Assembly (NCBI RefSeq): GCF_009496005.1
Contig: NZ_WIBF01000002.1
Location: forward strand, 247,191 to 311,190
Direction of reading: 5' to 3'
From: Tritonibacter litoralis
Lineage (GTDB): Bacteria; Pseudomonadota; Alphaproteobacteria; Rhodobacterales; Rhodobacteraceae
Length of the DNA stretch: 64,000 nucleotides
The position numbers and the translations under genes were made by a program. How positions within the stretch are numbered: position 1 is the first letter of the stretch; each line of letters opens with the position of its first letter. Below, piece after piece: positions 44,917 through 55,286 of this stretch. The notes below the pieces were generated by a model, which worked only from the letters and a program-made list of their open reading frames with translations, was not told where the DNA came from and did no database searches.

Positions 44917-47373
44917 ATGACAGCATTTCACCGCCTCCCCATCGAAGACGCCCTGCCCGAATTGATCGCGGCATTGAAATCCAAAGGACGCGCTGTCCTG
45001 CAAGCGCCGCCGGGTGCCGGTAAAACCACGCGTGTGCCCTTGGCCATGTTGGATGCGGGCCTGTGTGATGGGCGCATTTTGATGTTGGAACCGCGGCGGC
45101 TGGCGGCCAGGGCTGCGGCGGAACGGATGGCGGACACTTTGGGGGAGCCTGTGGGCGAAACCGTTGGCTATCGGATGCGAGGGGCAGCCAAAACCTCAAA
45201 ATCTACCCGGATCGAAGTGGTGACCGAGGGTATTCTGACCCGAATGCTGCAAACAGATCCTGATCTGCCCGGCATTGGTGCGGTAATTTTTGACGAATTC
45301 CATGAACGCTCCCTCAATACGGATTTTGGCTTGGCGCTTTGTCTTGAGGTGGCCGGCGCCCTGCGGGAGGATCTGATCCTACTGGCAATGTCGGCGACCC
45401 TTGATGCGGAGCCTGTGGCCCAGCTGATGGACGCGCCGATGGTTACATCCGAAGGGCGCAGTTTTGCGGTTGAAACGCGCTGGCTCGACAAGCCGCTGCC
45501 CGCCAAGGCGCGCCGGGTGGATGCATTGGTCGATTTACTGGTGCGGGCCGAAAAAGAAACCCGTTCCACCGGTGGCGCGATTCTGGCCTTTCTTCCCGGC
45601 GAAGGCGAAATCCGCCGCGCGGCGCGGGCGCTGTCAGAACGTCTGCCTCAGACCTGCGTGATCCGCCCGCTCTTTGGCGCGCTCCCCTTTGCCGAGCAGC
45701 AGGCGGCGATCCAACCCGCCTCGCAAGGGCGCAAAGTGGTTTTGGCAACCGCGATTGCTGAAACCTCGCTTACCATTCAGGACGTTCGGGTTGTGGTGGA
45801 TATGGGCCAGGCGCGGCGGGCCCGGTTTGATCCGGGCTCTGGCATGTCGCGGCTTGTGACCGAACGGGTGACCCGCGCCGAAGCCACCCAGCGCCAAGGC
45901 CGCGCCGGGCGTGTTGCCGAAGGTCTGTGCTATCGCCTGTGGACCAAGGGCGAAGAAGGCGCGCTGATGGGGTTTCCCCCGGCCGAGATTGAAGCGGCTG
46001 ATCTTGCACCTTTGGCATTGGAGCTGGCCCTGTGGGGGGCGCAGCCCTCAGATCTGGCTTTTCTGACCGCCCCCCCTTCCGGCACCCTGGCCGAAGCACA
46101 GTCCCTGCTGCACATGCTGGGCGCGCTGGATGGCAACGGGCGGATCACGGATCATGGCAAGGCTTTGGCGAAACTCCCGCTGCACCCCCGTCTTGGACAT
46201 CTGCTCCTAAACGCAGGGTCTGCCGCCGCGCCGTTATGTGCGCTTTGCGCCGAAACGGACCCGTTGCGCGGCGCGCCTCCGGATCTCTCCTTGCGCCTGC
46301 AGCTGCTGAAAGATCCCAAAGGCTTTGCCGCCAAACGCCCCTATCAGATCAACCGTCAGGCCGTGGATCGTATCATTGCCGAAGCCAAGCGGCTGCGCAA
46401 ACAGGCATCTAATGTGTCGGCGGATCTGTCACCTGCCGCCATGGCTGCCTTGGCCTATCCCGACCGAGTTGGACAACGGCGCAAAGGGGATATCCCACGC
46501 TTTGTCCTGTCCGGCGGCAAGGGCGCGGTTTTGGACGCGTCTGATGGTCTGGCCAATGCGCCCTTTGTTGTGGCCATTGATACCGACGGCAACCCACGCG
46601 AGGCCCGCATTCGTATGGCTGCACAGATCACCGCCAGTGAGATCCGCGCATTGTTCAAGGAACAGATCGCTTGGGTCGACTCATGCGAATGGTCAAAACG
46701 GGATCGGCGGGTTGTGGCCCGAAAACAGGAACGATTTGGCGCCATCGTGTTGGAGGATCAGATCTGGAAGAACGCCCCTCAGGACGCAATTGCGCGGGCC
46801 ATGTTGGATGGGGTTCGAGATCTGGGCCTGAAATTCTCATCTGCTGCGGCCCGGCTTGTGGCCCGCGTGGAACTGGTACGGTCAGAAGGGCATGATCTGC
46901 CAGATTTCTCTACCTCCGGCCTGATGGCGCATTTGGACGACTGGCTGTTGCCAATGCTGGGGAATGAGCGCAGCAGCGAAGACTGGAAACGGTTCGACCT
47001 TCTACCCGCTCTTCAGGCCGCGCTCAGCTGGGAGCAGACACAGGTGCTGGACCGTGAGGCACCGGGCAGTTTTCACACCCCGCTGGGACGCAGGATCCCG
47101 ATTGACTACAGCGGCGACATCCCGGCCATCAATGTGCGCCTGCAAGAGATGTTTGGTGTGACCCGCCACCCAACAGTTGCTGGAGAGCCGTTGAAGGTCA
47201 CGTTGCTGTCGCCCGCACAGCGCCCCATTCAGATCACCCGAGATTTACCAGGGTTCTGGGCCGGGTCTTATGAGGATGTCCGCAAGGACATGCGGGCCCA
47301 ATACCCCAAACACCCCTGGCCCGAAGACCCAACCCAAGCGGATCCAACCCTGCGTGCAAACCGGCGAAAATGA
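44917..47373 (+). CDS. hrpB: ATP-dependent RNA helicase HrpB
   Basis: An 818-residue DEAH-box helicase. Walker A PPGAGKTTRVPLAML, motif II DEFHERSLN (DEFH variant), motif III MSATLDA, and motif VI QRQGRAGRV are clear. The C-terminal HrpB-specific domain follows to the end, with EMFGVTRHPTV near the terminus. Role in RNA metabolism is poorly defined. It is divergent from meaB with a 168-base gap. Confidence 0.95.
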   Translation: MTAFHRLPIEDALPELIAALKSKGRAVLQAPPGAGKTTRVPLAMLDAGLCDGRILMLEPRRLAARAAAERMADTLGEPVGETVGYRMRGAAKTSKSTRIEVVTEGILTRMLQTDPDLPGIGAVIFDEFHERSLNTDFGLALCLEVAGALREDLILLAMSATLDAEPVAQLMDAPMVTSEGRSFAVETRWLDKPLPAKARRVDALVDLLVRAEKETRSTGGAILAFLPGEGEIRRAARALSERLPQTCVIRPLFGALPFAEQQAAIQPASQGRKVVLATAIAETSLTIQDVRVVVDMGQARRARFDPGSGMSRLVTERVTRAEATQRQGRAGRVAEGLCYRLWTKGEEGALMGFPPAEIEAADLAPLALELALWGAQPSDLAFLTAPPSGTLAEAQSLLHMLGALDGNGRITDHGKALAKLPLHPRLGHLLLNAGSAAAPLCALCAETDPLRGAPPDLSLRLQLLKDPKGFAAKRPYQINRQAVDRIIAEAKRLRKQASNVSADLSPAAMAALAYPDRVGQRRKGDIPRFVLSGGKGAVLDASDGLANAPFVVAIDTDGNPREARIRMAAQITASEIRALFKEQIAWVDSCEWSKRDRRVVARKQERFGAIVLEDQIWKNAPQDAIARAMLDGVRDLGLKFSSAAARLVARVELVRSEGHDLPDFSTSGLMAHLDDWLLPMLGNERSSEDWKRFDLLPALQAALSWEQTQVLDREAPGSFHTPLGRRIPIDYSGDIPAINVRLQEMFGVTRHPTVAGEPLKVTLLSPAQRPIQITRDLPGFWAGSYEDVRKDMRAQYPKHPWPEDPTQADPTLRANRRK

Positions 47374-47570
47374 CTTGATACCTTCAGAAAACAAAGATGC
47401 GCACATTACAACACTGACCGCAAAAGACGTATCCCAAAGTCAACATTCCGCGCAAAAAGCAGGCTCTTGGACTTGAGGTGCGAATGATTCACAATAGCAC
47501 ATCTTGAAACTCGTCGAACAATCGTTATGTTCTCGCAAATTTCGCAAGGACGCTAACAATACGTTTACTT

Positions 47571-48047
47571 ATGCCCCCGCGCCCCGTAACGAACGCACGG
47601 CTCTCCAAGATTTGGGAAGAGTACATCCAACCGCTGTTCCGGCGGCCGTCGCGGCTGCAGGTCGCTGCACTGTGTTTACGCGGTGCAGATACGGCACGCG
47701 AGGTCCTGATGATCACCAGCCGGGACACGGGACGTTGGATCATTCCCAAAGGGTGGCCGATGAACGGAAAGACCTGCGCAGAGGCCGCGTTGCAAGAGGC
47801 CTGGGAAGAGGCCGGTGTCCAGGAAGCACGGATCAAAGACACACCGATTGGCAGCTACAGCTATTCAAAACGGCGCGATAACGGGACCGAAGAACCCGTG
47901 ACCACATTGATTTATGCCGCAACTGTGGACAAGCTTGCGAAAGCCTACCCCGAAGCGCACCAACGAACGCGTCAGTGGATGTCCCCCAAGGCCGCAGCCG
48001 AGCTTGTGCAAGAACCTGAGCTGCAAGCGTTATTGCGCAGCCTTTAA
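47571..48047 (+). CDS. Nudix hydrolase (diphosphoinositol-polyphosphate phosphohydrolase-like)
   Basis: A 158-residue protein with a Nudix box spanning about 23 residues from GWPMNGK to QEAWEEAGV. The metal-binding glutamates are kept, but two consensus positions (the first Glu and the Arg) are Lys and Gln, as is common in this alphaproteobacterial subgroup. Likely substrates are nucleoside or inositol pyrophosphates. It lies 22 bases upstream of the phosphate transporter gene, suggesting a shared phosphate-related role. Confidence 0.9.
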   Translation: MPPRPVTNARLSKIWEEYIQPLFRRPSRLQVAALCLRGADTAREVLMITSRDTGRWIIPKGWPMNGKTCAEAALQEAWEEAGVQEARIKDTPIGSYSYSKRRDNGTEEPVTTLIYAATVDKLAKAYPEAHQRTRQWMSPKAAAELVQEPELQALLRSL

Positions 48048-48069
48048 GCCCTCATTACAAAAGGGCGTT

Positions 48070-49545
48070 ATGCCAGACTCACGCCGCGCCAAAGGGTGGA
48101 GCACCCTCGACAAAGATCTGAGCCGGATCTCGCAAGTTGAACTTGCGACCGGTTTTTTGGCGCGGGGACTTTTGGCCAAGGTCGCAGCCGGTGGCTTTCT
48201 GGTGATTGCAGGGCTTATTGCAGCGGGTGCAATCGGAGCCTTTGACAATCTGACCCTTGTGATTGTGGCAACGGTCTTGGGCGCCTATATGGCGCTAAAT
48301 ATCGGGGCCAATGATGTGTCCAACAATATGGGCCCTGCTGTTGGCGCGCGCGCTTTGCCGATGGGCGCTGCGATCCTGATTGCGGCCATCGCCGAAAGCA
48401 GCGGTGCTTTGCTGGCGGGGCGCGAAGTCGTCCATACCATCTCGTTTGAGATTCTGGACGTCGGTGCGATCACGGATGTGACCAGTTTGATCCAGGCGAT
48501 GCTGGCTGCGCTGATGGCTGCGGCGATCTGGGTGAACTTTGCCACTTGGATTGGCGCTCCGGTGTCCACCACCCATTCCGTTGTCGGCGGTGTTCTGGGC
48601 GCTGGGGTGGCCGCAGTTGGCTTTGGCGCAGTAAACTGGCCGCTGGTTGCAATCATTGTCGCCAACTGGGTGATCTCTCCGTTGATGGGGGCTGTAACGG
48701 CTGCGCTGATCCTGGCGTTTATCAAAACCCAGATCACCTACCGTAAGGATAAGATCAAAGCCGCCCGCCGCTGGGTTCCGGTATTGGTGGCTGTTATGGC
48801 TGGTAGCTTTACCAGCTACCTGAATATCAAAGGGGTGGACCGGCTGTTTACATCCACAGATGTGAACGCTGCTTTGGCTGGGCTCTGTATCGGTGCGTTG
48901 ACTTATGTGGTTGTCGCCCCGCTGATCCGCCGCCAAGCGCGCAAGATGGAGAACAGAAACCGGGATCTGAAGGCGCTGTTTTCCCTGCCATTGATTGTCT
49001 CGGCAACGCTGCTGTCCTTTGCCCACGGGGCCAATGACGTGGCCAATGCAGTCGGCCCCTTGGCTGCGATTGTTCAGGCCACCCAAACCGGCAGCGCAGA
49101 GGCCGCCGTGGAGGTGCCACGCTGGGTCATGGTGATCGGTGCGCTTGGGATTTCCTTTGGTCTGTTTTTCTTTGGGCCCAAATTGATCCTGATGGTTGGC
49201 GATCAGATCACCAAACTGAACCCGATGCGCGCCTTTGCGGTGTCGCTTTCGGCTGCCATAACCGTGATCCTGGCTTCAAGCTTTGGCCTGCCAGTGTCCT
49301 CCACCCATGTGGCGGTGGGCGGTGTCTTTGGCGTGGGTTTCTTTCGCGAGTGGTACATGGCCCGCAGGCGGATGAAACAGAGCGGAGCGGTGTCCAAGTC
49401 CCTGGCTATCGAAGAAGGCCGCAGACGTAAGCTGGTGCGGCGCAGTCATTTTATGACCATTGTTGCGGCCTGGGTCTTTACCCTGCCCGCAGCGGCGCTG
49501 GTTTCAGCTTTGGTTTTTGGCCTGATGCAACTACTGTTTGTCTGA
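48070..49545 (+). CDS. PiT-family inorganic phosphate transporter
   Basis: A 491-residue inner-membrane symporter with about ten helices. The duplicated PiT signature is visible as NIGANDVSNNMGPAVGA and SFAHGANDVANAVGPLAA. It imports phosphate with a cation. The ATG at 48070 is just after the Nudix stop; the open frame upstream of it is the Nudix gene in another frame. The extra N-terminal 40 residues and long central loop fit the larger PiT subtype. Confidence 0.95.
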   Translation: MPDSRRAKGWSTLDKDLSRISQVELATGFLARGLLAKVAAGGFLVIAGLIAAGAIGAFDNLTLVIVATVLGAYMALNIGANDVSNNMGPAVGARALPMGAAILIAAIAESSGALLAGREVVHTISFEILDVGAITDVTSLIQAMLAALMAAAIWVNFATWIGAPVSTTHSVVGGVLGAGVAAVGFGAVNWPLVAIIVANWVISPLMGAVTAALILAFIKTQITYRKDKIKAARRWVPVLVAVMAGSFTSYLNIKGVDRLFTSTDVNAALAGLCIGALTYVVVAPLIRRQARKMENRNRDLKALFSLPLIVSATLLSFAHGANDVANAVGPLAAIVQATQTGSAEAAVEVPRWVMVIGALGISFGLFFFGPKLILMVGDQITKLNPMRAFAVSLSAAITVILASSFGLPVSSTHVAVGGVFGVGFFREWYMARRRMKQSGAVSKSLAIEEGRRRKLVRRSHFMTIVAAWVFTLPAAALVSALVFGLMQLLFV

Positions 49546-49551
49546 AATCAC

Positions 49552-49580
49552 AAAAAAGACCGCTCCTGTCAGAGCGGCCC
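49552..49580 (-). terminator. Terminator of argF
   Basis: Read leftward, GGCCGCTC and GAGCGGTC pair around TGACAG, followed by six T residues. Confidence 0.88.
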
Positions 49581-49599
49581 TCGTTCAGATCGGTTGGGA

Positions 49600-50526
49600 T
49601 CACACACCCAGACAATACCGCATAACCGCTTTTTGCGCGTGCAGACGGTTTTCCGCCTCATCAAAGATCACTGATTGCGGCCCATCCATCACGGCAGAGG
49701 TTACCTCTTCCTCGCGGTGTGCAGGCAGGCAATGCATGAACAAAGCGTCCGGTTTTGCATGCGCCATCAGCGCGTCATTGACCTGATAGGGACGCAGCAT
49801 ATTGTGGCGACGTTCTTTTGACGACTGGCTGTCATGCATCGACACCCAAGTGTCCGCAACAACAAGATCCGCGCCCGCAACCGCTTTGACCGGATCCCGT
49901 TCGATGGTGACAGTTGCGCCCGCTTTGCGCGCAAGGCCCACAAACTCATCCTCGGGATCAAGCTGTTCGGGGCCGGTGAAGGTCACATCAAATCCGAACT
50001 GACCGGCCGCATGCAGGAAGGAGGCGCAAACATTGTTGCCGTCACCGGTCCAGACGACCTTTTTGCCTTTGATCGGGCCCCTGTGCTCCTCGTAGGTAAG
50101 AATATCGGCCATGATCTGACAGGGGTGGGTGCGATCGGTCAGACCGTTGATGACCGGCACATCCGCATAATCCGCCATTTCCAGCAGCACGCTTTCATCA
50201 AAGGTTCGGATCATGATCAGATCCACATAACGGCTGAGCACACGGGCTGTGTCGGCGATGGTTTCGCCGTGGCCCAGCTGCATGTCATTGCCAGACAGCA
50301 CCATCGTCTGCCCACCCATCTGACGCACGCCCACGTCAAAGGACACGCGGGTCCGGGTAGAAGGTTTTTCAAAGATCAGCGCAACCATATGGCCAGCCAG
50401 AGGTTGTTCATCATCCGGCATGCCCTTGGGGCGACCGAGACGTGCCTGTTTCATGGCACTGGCCTGATCGATGATGCCCCGCAATGCGTCGGCCTCGGTT
50501 TTATGGATATCAAGGAAATGGTTCAT
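49600..50526 (-). CDS. argF: Ornithine carbamoyltransferase
   Basis: A 308-residue cytoplasmic enzyme of arginine synthesis, joining carbamoyl phosphate and ornithine to citrulline. The carbamoyl-phosphate loop FEKPSTRTR is at 52-60, the ornithine region DRTHPCQ follows, and the catalytic cysteine is in HCLPAHR. I chose the ATG at 50526, giving [10 protein letters not shown]. Downstream of argD in one operon, separated by box copy C. Confidence 0.97.
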   Translation of the reverse strand: MNHFLDIHKTEADALRGIIDQASAMKQARLGRPKGMPDDEQPLAGHMVALIFEKPSTRTRVSFDVGVRQMGGQTMVLSGNDMQLGHGETIADTARVLSRYVDLIMIRTFDESVLLEMADYADVPVINGLTDRTHPCQIMADILTYEEHRGPIKGKKVVWTGDGNNVCASFLHAAGQFGFDVTFTGPEQLDPEDEFVGLARKAGATVTIERDPVKAVAGADLVVADTWVSMHDSQSSKERRHNMLRPYQVNDALMAHAKPDALFMHCLPAHREEEVTSAVMDGPQSVIFDEAENRLHAQKAVMRYCLGV

Positions 50527-50555
50527 ATCGGTCTCGTTTTCTGGGATGGGCAGAT

Positions 50556-50602
50556 GTGGGGGCCAGCCCCCACACCCCCGAAGTATTTGGGAAAAGATGA
50601 AA
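50556..50602 (-). repeat. Copy C of a terminator-linked box (3' element), between argD and argF
   Basis: Read leftward from the argD stop codon: the box TTTCATCTTTTCCCAAATACT begins directly after the stop, then hairpin GTGGGGG-CTGG-CCCCCAC. No T-run follows, so here it probably does not stop the argD-argF transcript fully. Confidence 0.8.
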
Positions 50603-51778
50603 TCAGGCGGTCTCGACCTGGGTTGCTGCCGTATCCAAGCGGGTGAAGGCCTCGTTGATGTCGTCATCGGTGAGGTTCAACGCGGGCAACAGACGGATCA
50701 CATTGTCGGCGGCGGGCACTGTGATGACCTGAGCCGCATAGCCTGCGTTCACCACGTCGACATTAGGGGCCACACATTTCAGGCCCAGCATCAGGCCCGC
50801 GCCGCGTACCTCTTCAAAGACGTCGGGATGCGCGGCCACAAGACCTTCGAGCTTTTGCCGCATGAGGCTTGATTTGCGGCTGACCTCCGCCAGAAACCTG
50901 GGCTGGGCCACCTCGTTCAGAACCGCGCAGCCCACCGCGCAGCCCAGCGGGTTGCCGCCATAGGTGGAGCCATGGGTGCCCGCCGTCATGCCAGAGGCCG
51001 CGCGTTCCGTGGCCAAAACAGCGCCAAGGGGAAAGCCGCCCCCGATGCCCTTGGCGACCATCATAATATCCGGTGTGATCCCGGCCCATTCATGGGCAAA
51101 CAGCTTACCGGTCCGCCCCACACCGCATTGCACCTCGTCCAGGATCAAAAGGATGCCTGCGCTGTCACAGATGTCGCGCAGCGCTTTCAGGTCGGCATCC
51201 GGGACCACGCGGATCCCCCCTTCGCCCTGGACCGGTTCGATCAGAATGGCAGCGGTTTTGTCGGTGATCGCATTGGTGACACCATCCAGATCTCCGAAGG
51301 TGAGATGTACAAATCCCGGCAACAGAGGGCCGAAGCCCTTGGTCATTTTTTCGGATCCGGCGGCTGCGATCCCGGCAGAGGAGCGGCCATGGAAAGACCC
51401 ATCAAACGTGATGATCTCCACCCGTTCGGGCTCTCCCTGATCAAAGAAGTATTTGCGCGCCATTTTCACGGCCAGCTCGCAGGATTCCGTGCCGGAATTG
51501 GTGAAGAACACGGTATCCGCAAATGTATTGTCCACCAGAATATCCGCCAGCGCCTGTTGCTGTGGGATCTCATAAAGGTTGGAGACATGCCAAAGGTTCT
51601 GCGCCTGGGTGGTGATGGCGTCCACCAGTTTGGGATGGGCATGGCCCAGCGCATTGACCGCAATGCCCGCACCCAGATCCAGAAAACGTCGACCATCTGC
51701 TTCCACCAGCCAGGAGCCTTCGCCTTTGACGAAGTTCAAGGGAGCGCGGGAATAGGTCGGCAGAACGGACGGGATCAT
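50603..51778 (-). CDS. argD: Acetylornithine aminotransferase
   Basis: A 391-residue class III PLP aminotransferase acting on N-acetylornithine and possibly succinyldiaminopimelate. [18 protein letters not shown], the PLP-region [14 protein letters not shown], and the lysine in [15 protein letters not shown] are clear. The ATG at 51778 gives [14 protein letters not shown], the standard opening. It leads the argD-argF operon. No ARG-box was confidently identified upstream. Confidence 0.97.
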   Translation of the reverse strand: MIPSVLPTYSRAPLNFVKGEGSWLVEADGRRFLDLGAGIAVNALGHAHPKLVDAITTQAQNLWHVSNLYEIPQQQALADILVDNTFADTVFFTNSGTESCELAVKMARKYFFDQGEPERVEIITFDGSFHGRSSAGIAAAGSEKMTKGFGPLLPGFVHLTFGDLDGVTNAITDKTAAILIEPVQGEGGIRVVPDADLKALRDICDSAGILLILDEVQCGVGRTGKLFAHEWAGITPDIMMVAKGIGGGFPLGAVLATERAASGMTAGTHGSTYGGNPLGCAVGCAVLNEVAQPRFLAEVSRKSSLMRQKLEGLVAAHPDVFEEVRGAGLMLGLKCVAPNVDVVNAGYAAQVITVPAADNVIRLLPALNLTDDDINEAFTRLDTAATQVETA

Positions 51779-52118
51779 CGGATCATCCTTTGTCAGAAAG
51801 AAGAGGCCAAATCTGTGCAACAGCTGGGCCATTGGGTCAATTGGTTTGAAAGCGGGATGTGCACAAATATTAGGAGGAATTGGGCACAAGGGATCAAACG
51901 GGGCATAGGCCCAGTTACAGCGACTTAGCGTCGGCGTCGGAGAGACGCGTTATGTGCAGGTTTGATCATGAGATGGGTCCATAACGGACGAAACTTGGTT
52001 TGTGAACCCCTATAGTCGGCATGCACCGTCGAAATGTGCAGTCTCACAGGGCGCTCATCTTGCCGATCTCTGCCCGCCAGAGTTGACATTCTGCGTCATC
52101 TGGCCGTGTCATGCGAGC
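51779..52118. other. Divergent intergenic region, 340 bases
   Basis: Between leftward argD and the rightward MFS gene. It holds both promoter regions. No RNA gene or clear operator was seen; an AGGAGGA string at about 51871 has no open frame of note behind it. Confidence 0.55.
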
Positions 52119-53348
52119 ATGACAGATCTTTGGCGACTTGTGAATTTTCGGTTTTTGTTTTCAGCCTCAGCGATTTCCAACCTGGGCGACGGGGTTTCGG
52201 CACTGGCCTTTCCCTGGCTTGCGACCTTGGTGACGCGCGACCCGTTGCTGATCTCTCTGGTTGCGGCGGCGACCCGGCTGCCGTGGTTGTTGTTCTCCAT
52301 TCCCGCCGGCGTCTGGACCGATCGGGTGGACCGGCGCCAATTGATGGTGCGGGCAGATCTGCTGCGGCTGCTGTTGACCCTGGGGGTGATCGCGATGATC
52401 GCCGCCGCGCCGGCTTTTCCGCTGGCCAATCCGCTGCCGTTTATTCTGGGGCTTGCAGGCTTTGCCTTTGTCCTGGGCAGTGCCGAAGTTTTGCGGGATA
52501 ACGCAGCCCAGACCGTATTGCCGTCGATTGTGCCCCAGGACCGGCTGGAACAGGCCAATGGGCAGATGTGGAGCATTGAGCAGGTCATGGGCAGCTTTGT
52601 CGGCCCGCCCTTGGCTGGTGTGTTGATCGCACTGGCGGTGCCTGCCCCGTTTGCGCTGGATGCGGTGACATTTGGTTTGGCAGCGGCGCTGATATTTTGC
52701 GTACGGTTGCCCGCGCGCGAAGCCCCGGCCCGCGCGCCCTGGCTCACTGAGGCCCGCGCTGGGATCCGCTGGATGATGGCACACCGGGAGATCCTGCAGC
52801 TGGCCATCATGCTCGGGGTGATGAATGCCATGAGCATCATGGCGCTGACGATGCTGCCATTGTTGGGACAAGAGCTGTTGGGGCTGAATGCGGTGCAATA
52901 CGGACTGTTGGTGGCGTTTGAGGCCGCAGGCGGTGTGGTCGGTGGGCTGGTCTGCCCTTGGATTGTCGCCAAGGTCGGTGGGCGGCGGGCCTTGTTGCTG
53001 GCCTTGCCGCTGATGGCTTTTGGATTTGCCTTGATCGGTCTGTTGCCTGTGATCTGGGTGGTGGCACCGGCGCTGTTTATCGGACTGTTTGCTGGGCTGT
53101 TGTGGAATGTGGTCACAGTCCCCTATCGCCAGCGTCACATTCCCGATCACCTGCTGGGACGGGTGAATGCGCTCTATCGCTTTTTCGGCTGGGGCATGCT
53201 GCCCGTTGGCGCGGTTCTGGCCGGCGCCTTGGCATCCTGGGTCGAGCCGCATCTCGGGCGTGAGATGGCCTTGCGCCTGCCCTATCTGGTCAGCGGCGCT
53301 GGCATGGCCCTTGTCTGGGTCTATGGCGTGACGCGACTGAAATTGTGA
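52119..53348 (+). CDS. MFS transporter, EntS-like drug or siderophore exporter group
   Basis: A 409-residue integral membrane protein with about 12 helices. The MFS motif A loop WTDRVDRRQLMV follows helix 2, and NAAQTVLPSIV and RVNALYRFFGWGMLPVGA fit the enterobactin-exporter/macrolide-efflux subgroup. The ATG at 52119 gives MTDLWRLVNFRFLF, a normal start; the open frame from 52002 adds a non-hydrophobic stretch. Substrate unknown. Confidence 0.9.
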   Translation: MTDLWRLVNFRFLFSASAISNLGDGVSALAFPWLATLVTRDPLLISLVAAATRLPWLLFSIPAGVWTDRVDRRQLMVRADLLRLLLTLGVIAMIAAAPAFPLANPLPFILGLAGFAFVLGSAEVLRDNAAQTVLPSIVPQDRLEQANGQMWSIEQVMGSFVGPPLAGVLIALAVPAPFALDAVTFGLAAALIFCVRLPAREAPARAPWLTEARAGIRWMMAHREILQLAIMLGVMNAMSIMALTMLPLLGQELLGLNAVQYGLLVAFEAAGGVVGGLVCPWIVAKVGGRRALLLALPLMAFGFALIGLLPVIWVVAPALFIGLFAGLLWNVVTVPYRQRHIPDHLLGRVNALYRFFGWGMLPVGAVLAGALASWVEPHLGREMALRLPYLVSGAGMALVWVYGVTRLKL

Positions 53349-53400
53349 CGGCACACAGCATTGCCTTGCCAAACCCTGTCAAAGAGCGCATCGCACTGTC

Positions 53401-54309
53401 ATGTCACATGTCCCAAATCAGAACCCACCTTTGGCCGCGGTCTGCATCCTGTCTGCAACTGTGTTTATTGCAGGCACCACATTGATGGCCAAACTGCTGG
53501 GCACCGAGACTCTGGGCCCGCCCTTGCATGCTTTTCAGATTAGCCACGGGCGCTTTGTCTTTGCCTTTGTGGTGATCACAAGTGCAATCGGCGTACTGCG
53601 CCCCCGGTTTGTGAAGCCGCATATGCCCCTGCACATTGGGCGGACCCTGTTTGGGTGGGGCGGCGTGACGCTGATGTTTGCATCCGTCGCCTTTATTCCG
53701 CTGTCGGATGCCACCGCCATCACATTCCTGAACCCGGTATTTGCCATGTTGCTGGCCATTCCATTGTTGCGGGAAAGTGTGGGGCCGTGGCGGTGGGCTG
53801 CGGCGGGAATCGCTCTGGTTGGGGCAATGATCCTGTTGCGCCCGACGCCCGCGAGCTTTCAACCCGCTGCATTGCTGGCCGTTGGCGCAGCGACAGTGAT
53901 GGGAATGGAGCTGATTTTTATGAAGAAGCTCTCCAAACGCGAAGGGCCGCTGCAGATCTTGTGGATCAATAACGCGCTGGGATTGGTCATTGCCTCACTG
54001 GCGGTGATCCCGGTATGGCAGATGCCGACACTGGCCCAATGGGGGGCTTTGATCGCGCTTGGCACCATGATGGCCTGTGCGCAAAGCTTCTTTATCAATG
54101 GGATGGCGCGGGCGGATGCGTCATTTGTAGCGCCCTTTGCCTATGCGACGCTGGTGTTTGCCACGCTTTATGACTTTCTCTTTTATGGTCAGATCCCGGA
54201 TTGGATCAGCGTGATCGGTGCCTGTGTGATCCTGAGCGGCGCGGCGGTCTTGGCCTGGCGCGAAGCAGTGCAACGCAACCGGGCCAAGGCCAAGGTTAAA
54301 ACCGCCTGA
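53401..54309 (+). CDS. EamA/DMT-family transporter
   Basis: A 302-residue membrane protein with ten predicted helices in two EamA repeats. The first contains RTLFGWGGVTLMFASVAFIPL and FLNPVFAMLLAIPLL; the second ends FAYATLVFATLYDFLFYGQIPD. The family exports metabolites or amino acids; a specific substrate cannot be read. The gene begins 52 bases after the MFS stop and may be co-transcribed. Its stop abuts that of the convergent ABC-2 permease gene. Confidence 0.92.
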   Translation: MSHVPNQNPPLAAVCILSATVFIAGTTLMAKLLGTETLGPPLHAFQISHGRFVFAFVVITSAIGVLRPRFVKPHMPLHIGRTLFGWGGVTLMFASVAFIPLSDATAITFLNPVFAMLLAIPLLRESVGPWRWAAAGIALVGAMILLRPTPASFQPAALLAVGAATVMGMELIFMKKLSKREGPLQILWINNALGLVIASLAVIPVWQMPTLAQWGALIALGTMMACAQSFFINGMARADASFVAPFAYATLVFATLYDFLFYGQIPDWISVIGACVILSGAAVLAWREAVQRNRAKAKVKTA

Positions 54310-55122
54310 TCAGGGTTTCAACCGATAGCCGGACCGCAGCATCACCCATCCGAGCATACAGACACCAAGGGCAGACAGGCTGCAGACCACAAACCCCAAG
54401 AGCGGCGCGCTGTCAGAGGCGCCGATCACACCGAATCGCACCCCGTCAATGAGATAGAACACGGGGTTGATGTGGCTGAGCGCGCGCAGGACCGGCGGCA
54501 GTGCGTCGACTGAGTAAAATGTGCCGGATAAAAAGGCGAGCGGTGTCACAATGAAATTGGTGATCGCTGCCATCTGGTCGAACTTTTCGGCAAAGACGCC
54601 CGCCACGATGCCAAGCCCGCCCAGGAAAAGCGCGCCAAGGATGACAAAGACCAAAGCGACCAACGGATGGGCGGGCACCACGCCCAGAACTAGAAACAGC
54701 CCCAGCGAAATGCCAAGCGCAACAAACAGCCCACGGGCAACAGCCCCCGAAAGATAGCCGACCAGCACCTCAAATCCCGACAAGGGCGGCATCAACGTGT
54801 CAACGATATTGCCCTGCACTTTTGAGATCACAATGGACGAAGACGTATTGGCAAAAGCGTTTTGAATCACAGTCATGGTCAGAATGCCGGGGGCCAGAAA
54901 CTGCAGAAACGGAACCCCCATAACGTCACCCCGGTTGGGTCCGATGGCGAGGTTGAAAATCATCAGAAACAGGCCTGCCGTCACCAAAGGGGCCATCAGG
55001 GTCTGGGTCCAGACCACCAAGAACCGCTTGATTTCTCGCATGGCCAGCGTCTGCAGACCCAGCCAGTTCACGCGGCCGAAACGGCGCTCTCCCAATCCGA
55101 CGGTGTATTCTGATTGTGCCAC
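54310..55122 (-). CDS. ABC-2 type transporter permease
   Basis: A 270-residue permease with six helices, of the NodJ/DrrB/KpsM-like class: MREIKRFLVVWTQTLMAPLV, then FVTPLAFLSGTFYSVDALPPV and the C-terminal motif. I chose the GTG at 55122 because AGGGG stands 8 bases upstream; the ATG at 55182 lacks support. No ATPase gene lies nearby, so it must use an unlinked partner. Substrate unknown. Confidence 0.88.
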   Translation of the reverse strand: MAQSEYTVGLGERRFGRVNWLGLQTLAMREIKRFLVVWTQTLMAPLVTAGLFLMIFNLAIGPNRGDVMGVPFLQFLAPGILTMTVIQNAFANTSSSIVISKVQGNIVDTLMPPLSGFEVLVGYLSGAVARGLFVALGISLGLFLVLGVVPAHPLVALVFVILGALFLGGLGIVAGVFAEKFDQMAAITNFIVTPLAFLSGTFYSVDALPPVLRALSHINPVFYLIDGVRFGVIGASDSAPLLGFVVCSLSALGVCMLGWVMLRSGYRLKP

Positions 55123-55286
55123 TTTATATCCCCTAAAAGAAGCTGTGTTCCCGTTGCATAGCTGATGTGCGTGCCAGTGCAAGACAGCTTGTAACTCTGA
55201 CGACAGTGATTAGAATAGACCACTGATAAGGAATTCGATGGCGGCCACAGCTTTCTGGGGCCGCTATTAGCTTTGAAAGGCAAAAT

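Noticed and set aside
52167..53372. 401-codon Gln/His/Pro-rich open frame antisense to the MFS gene
   Set aside because: Composition is the usual complement of a hydrophobic membrane gene.
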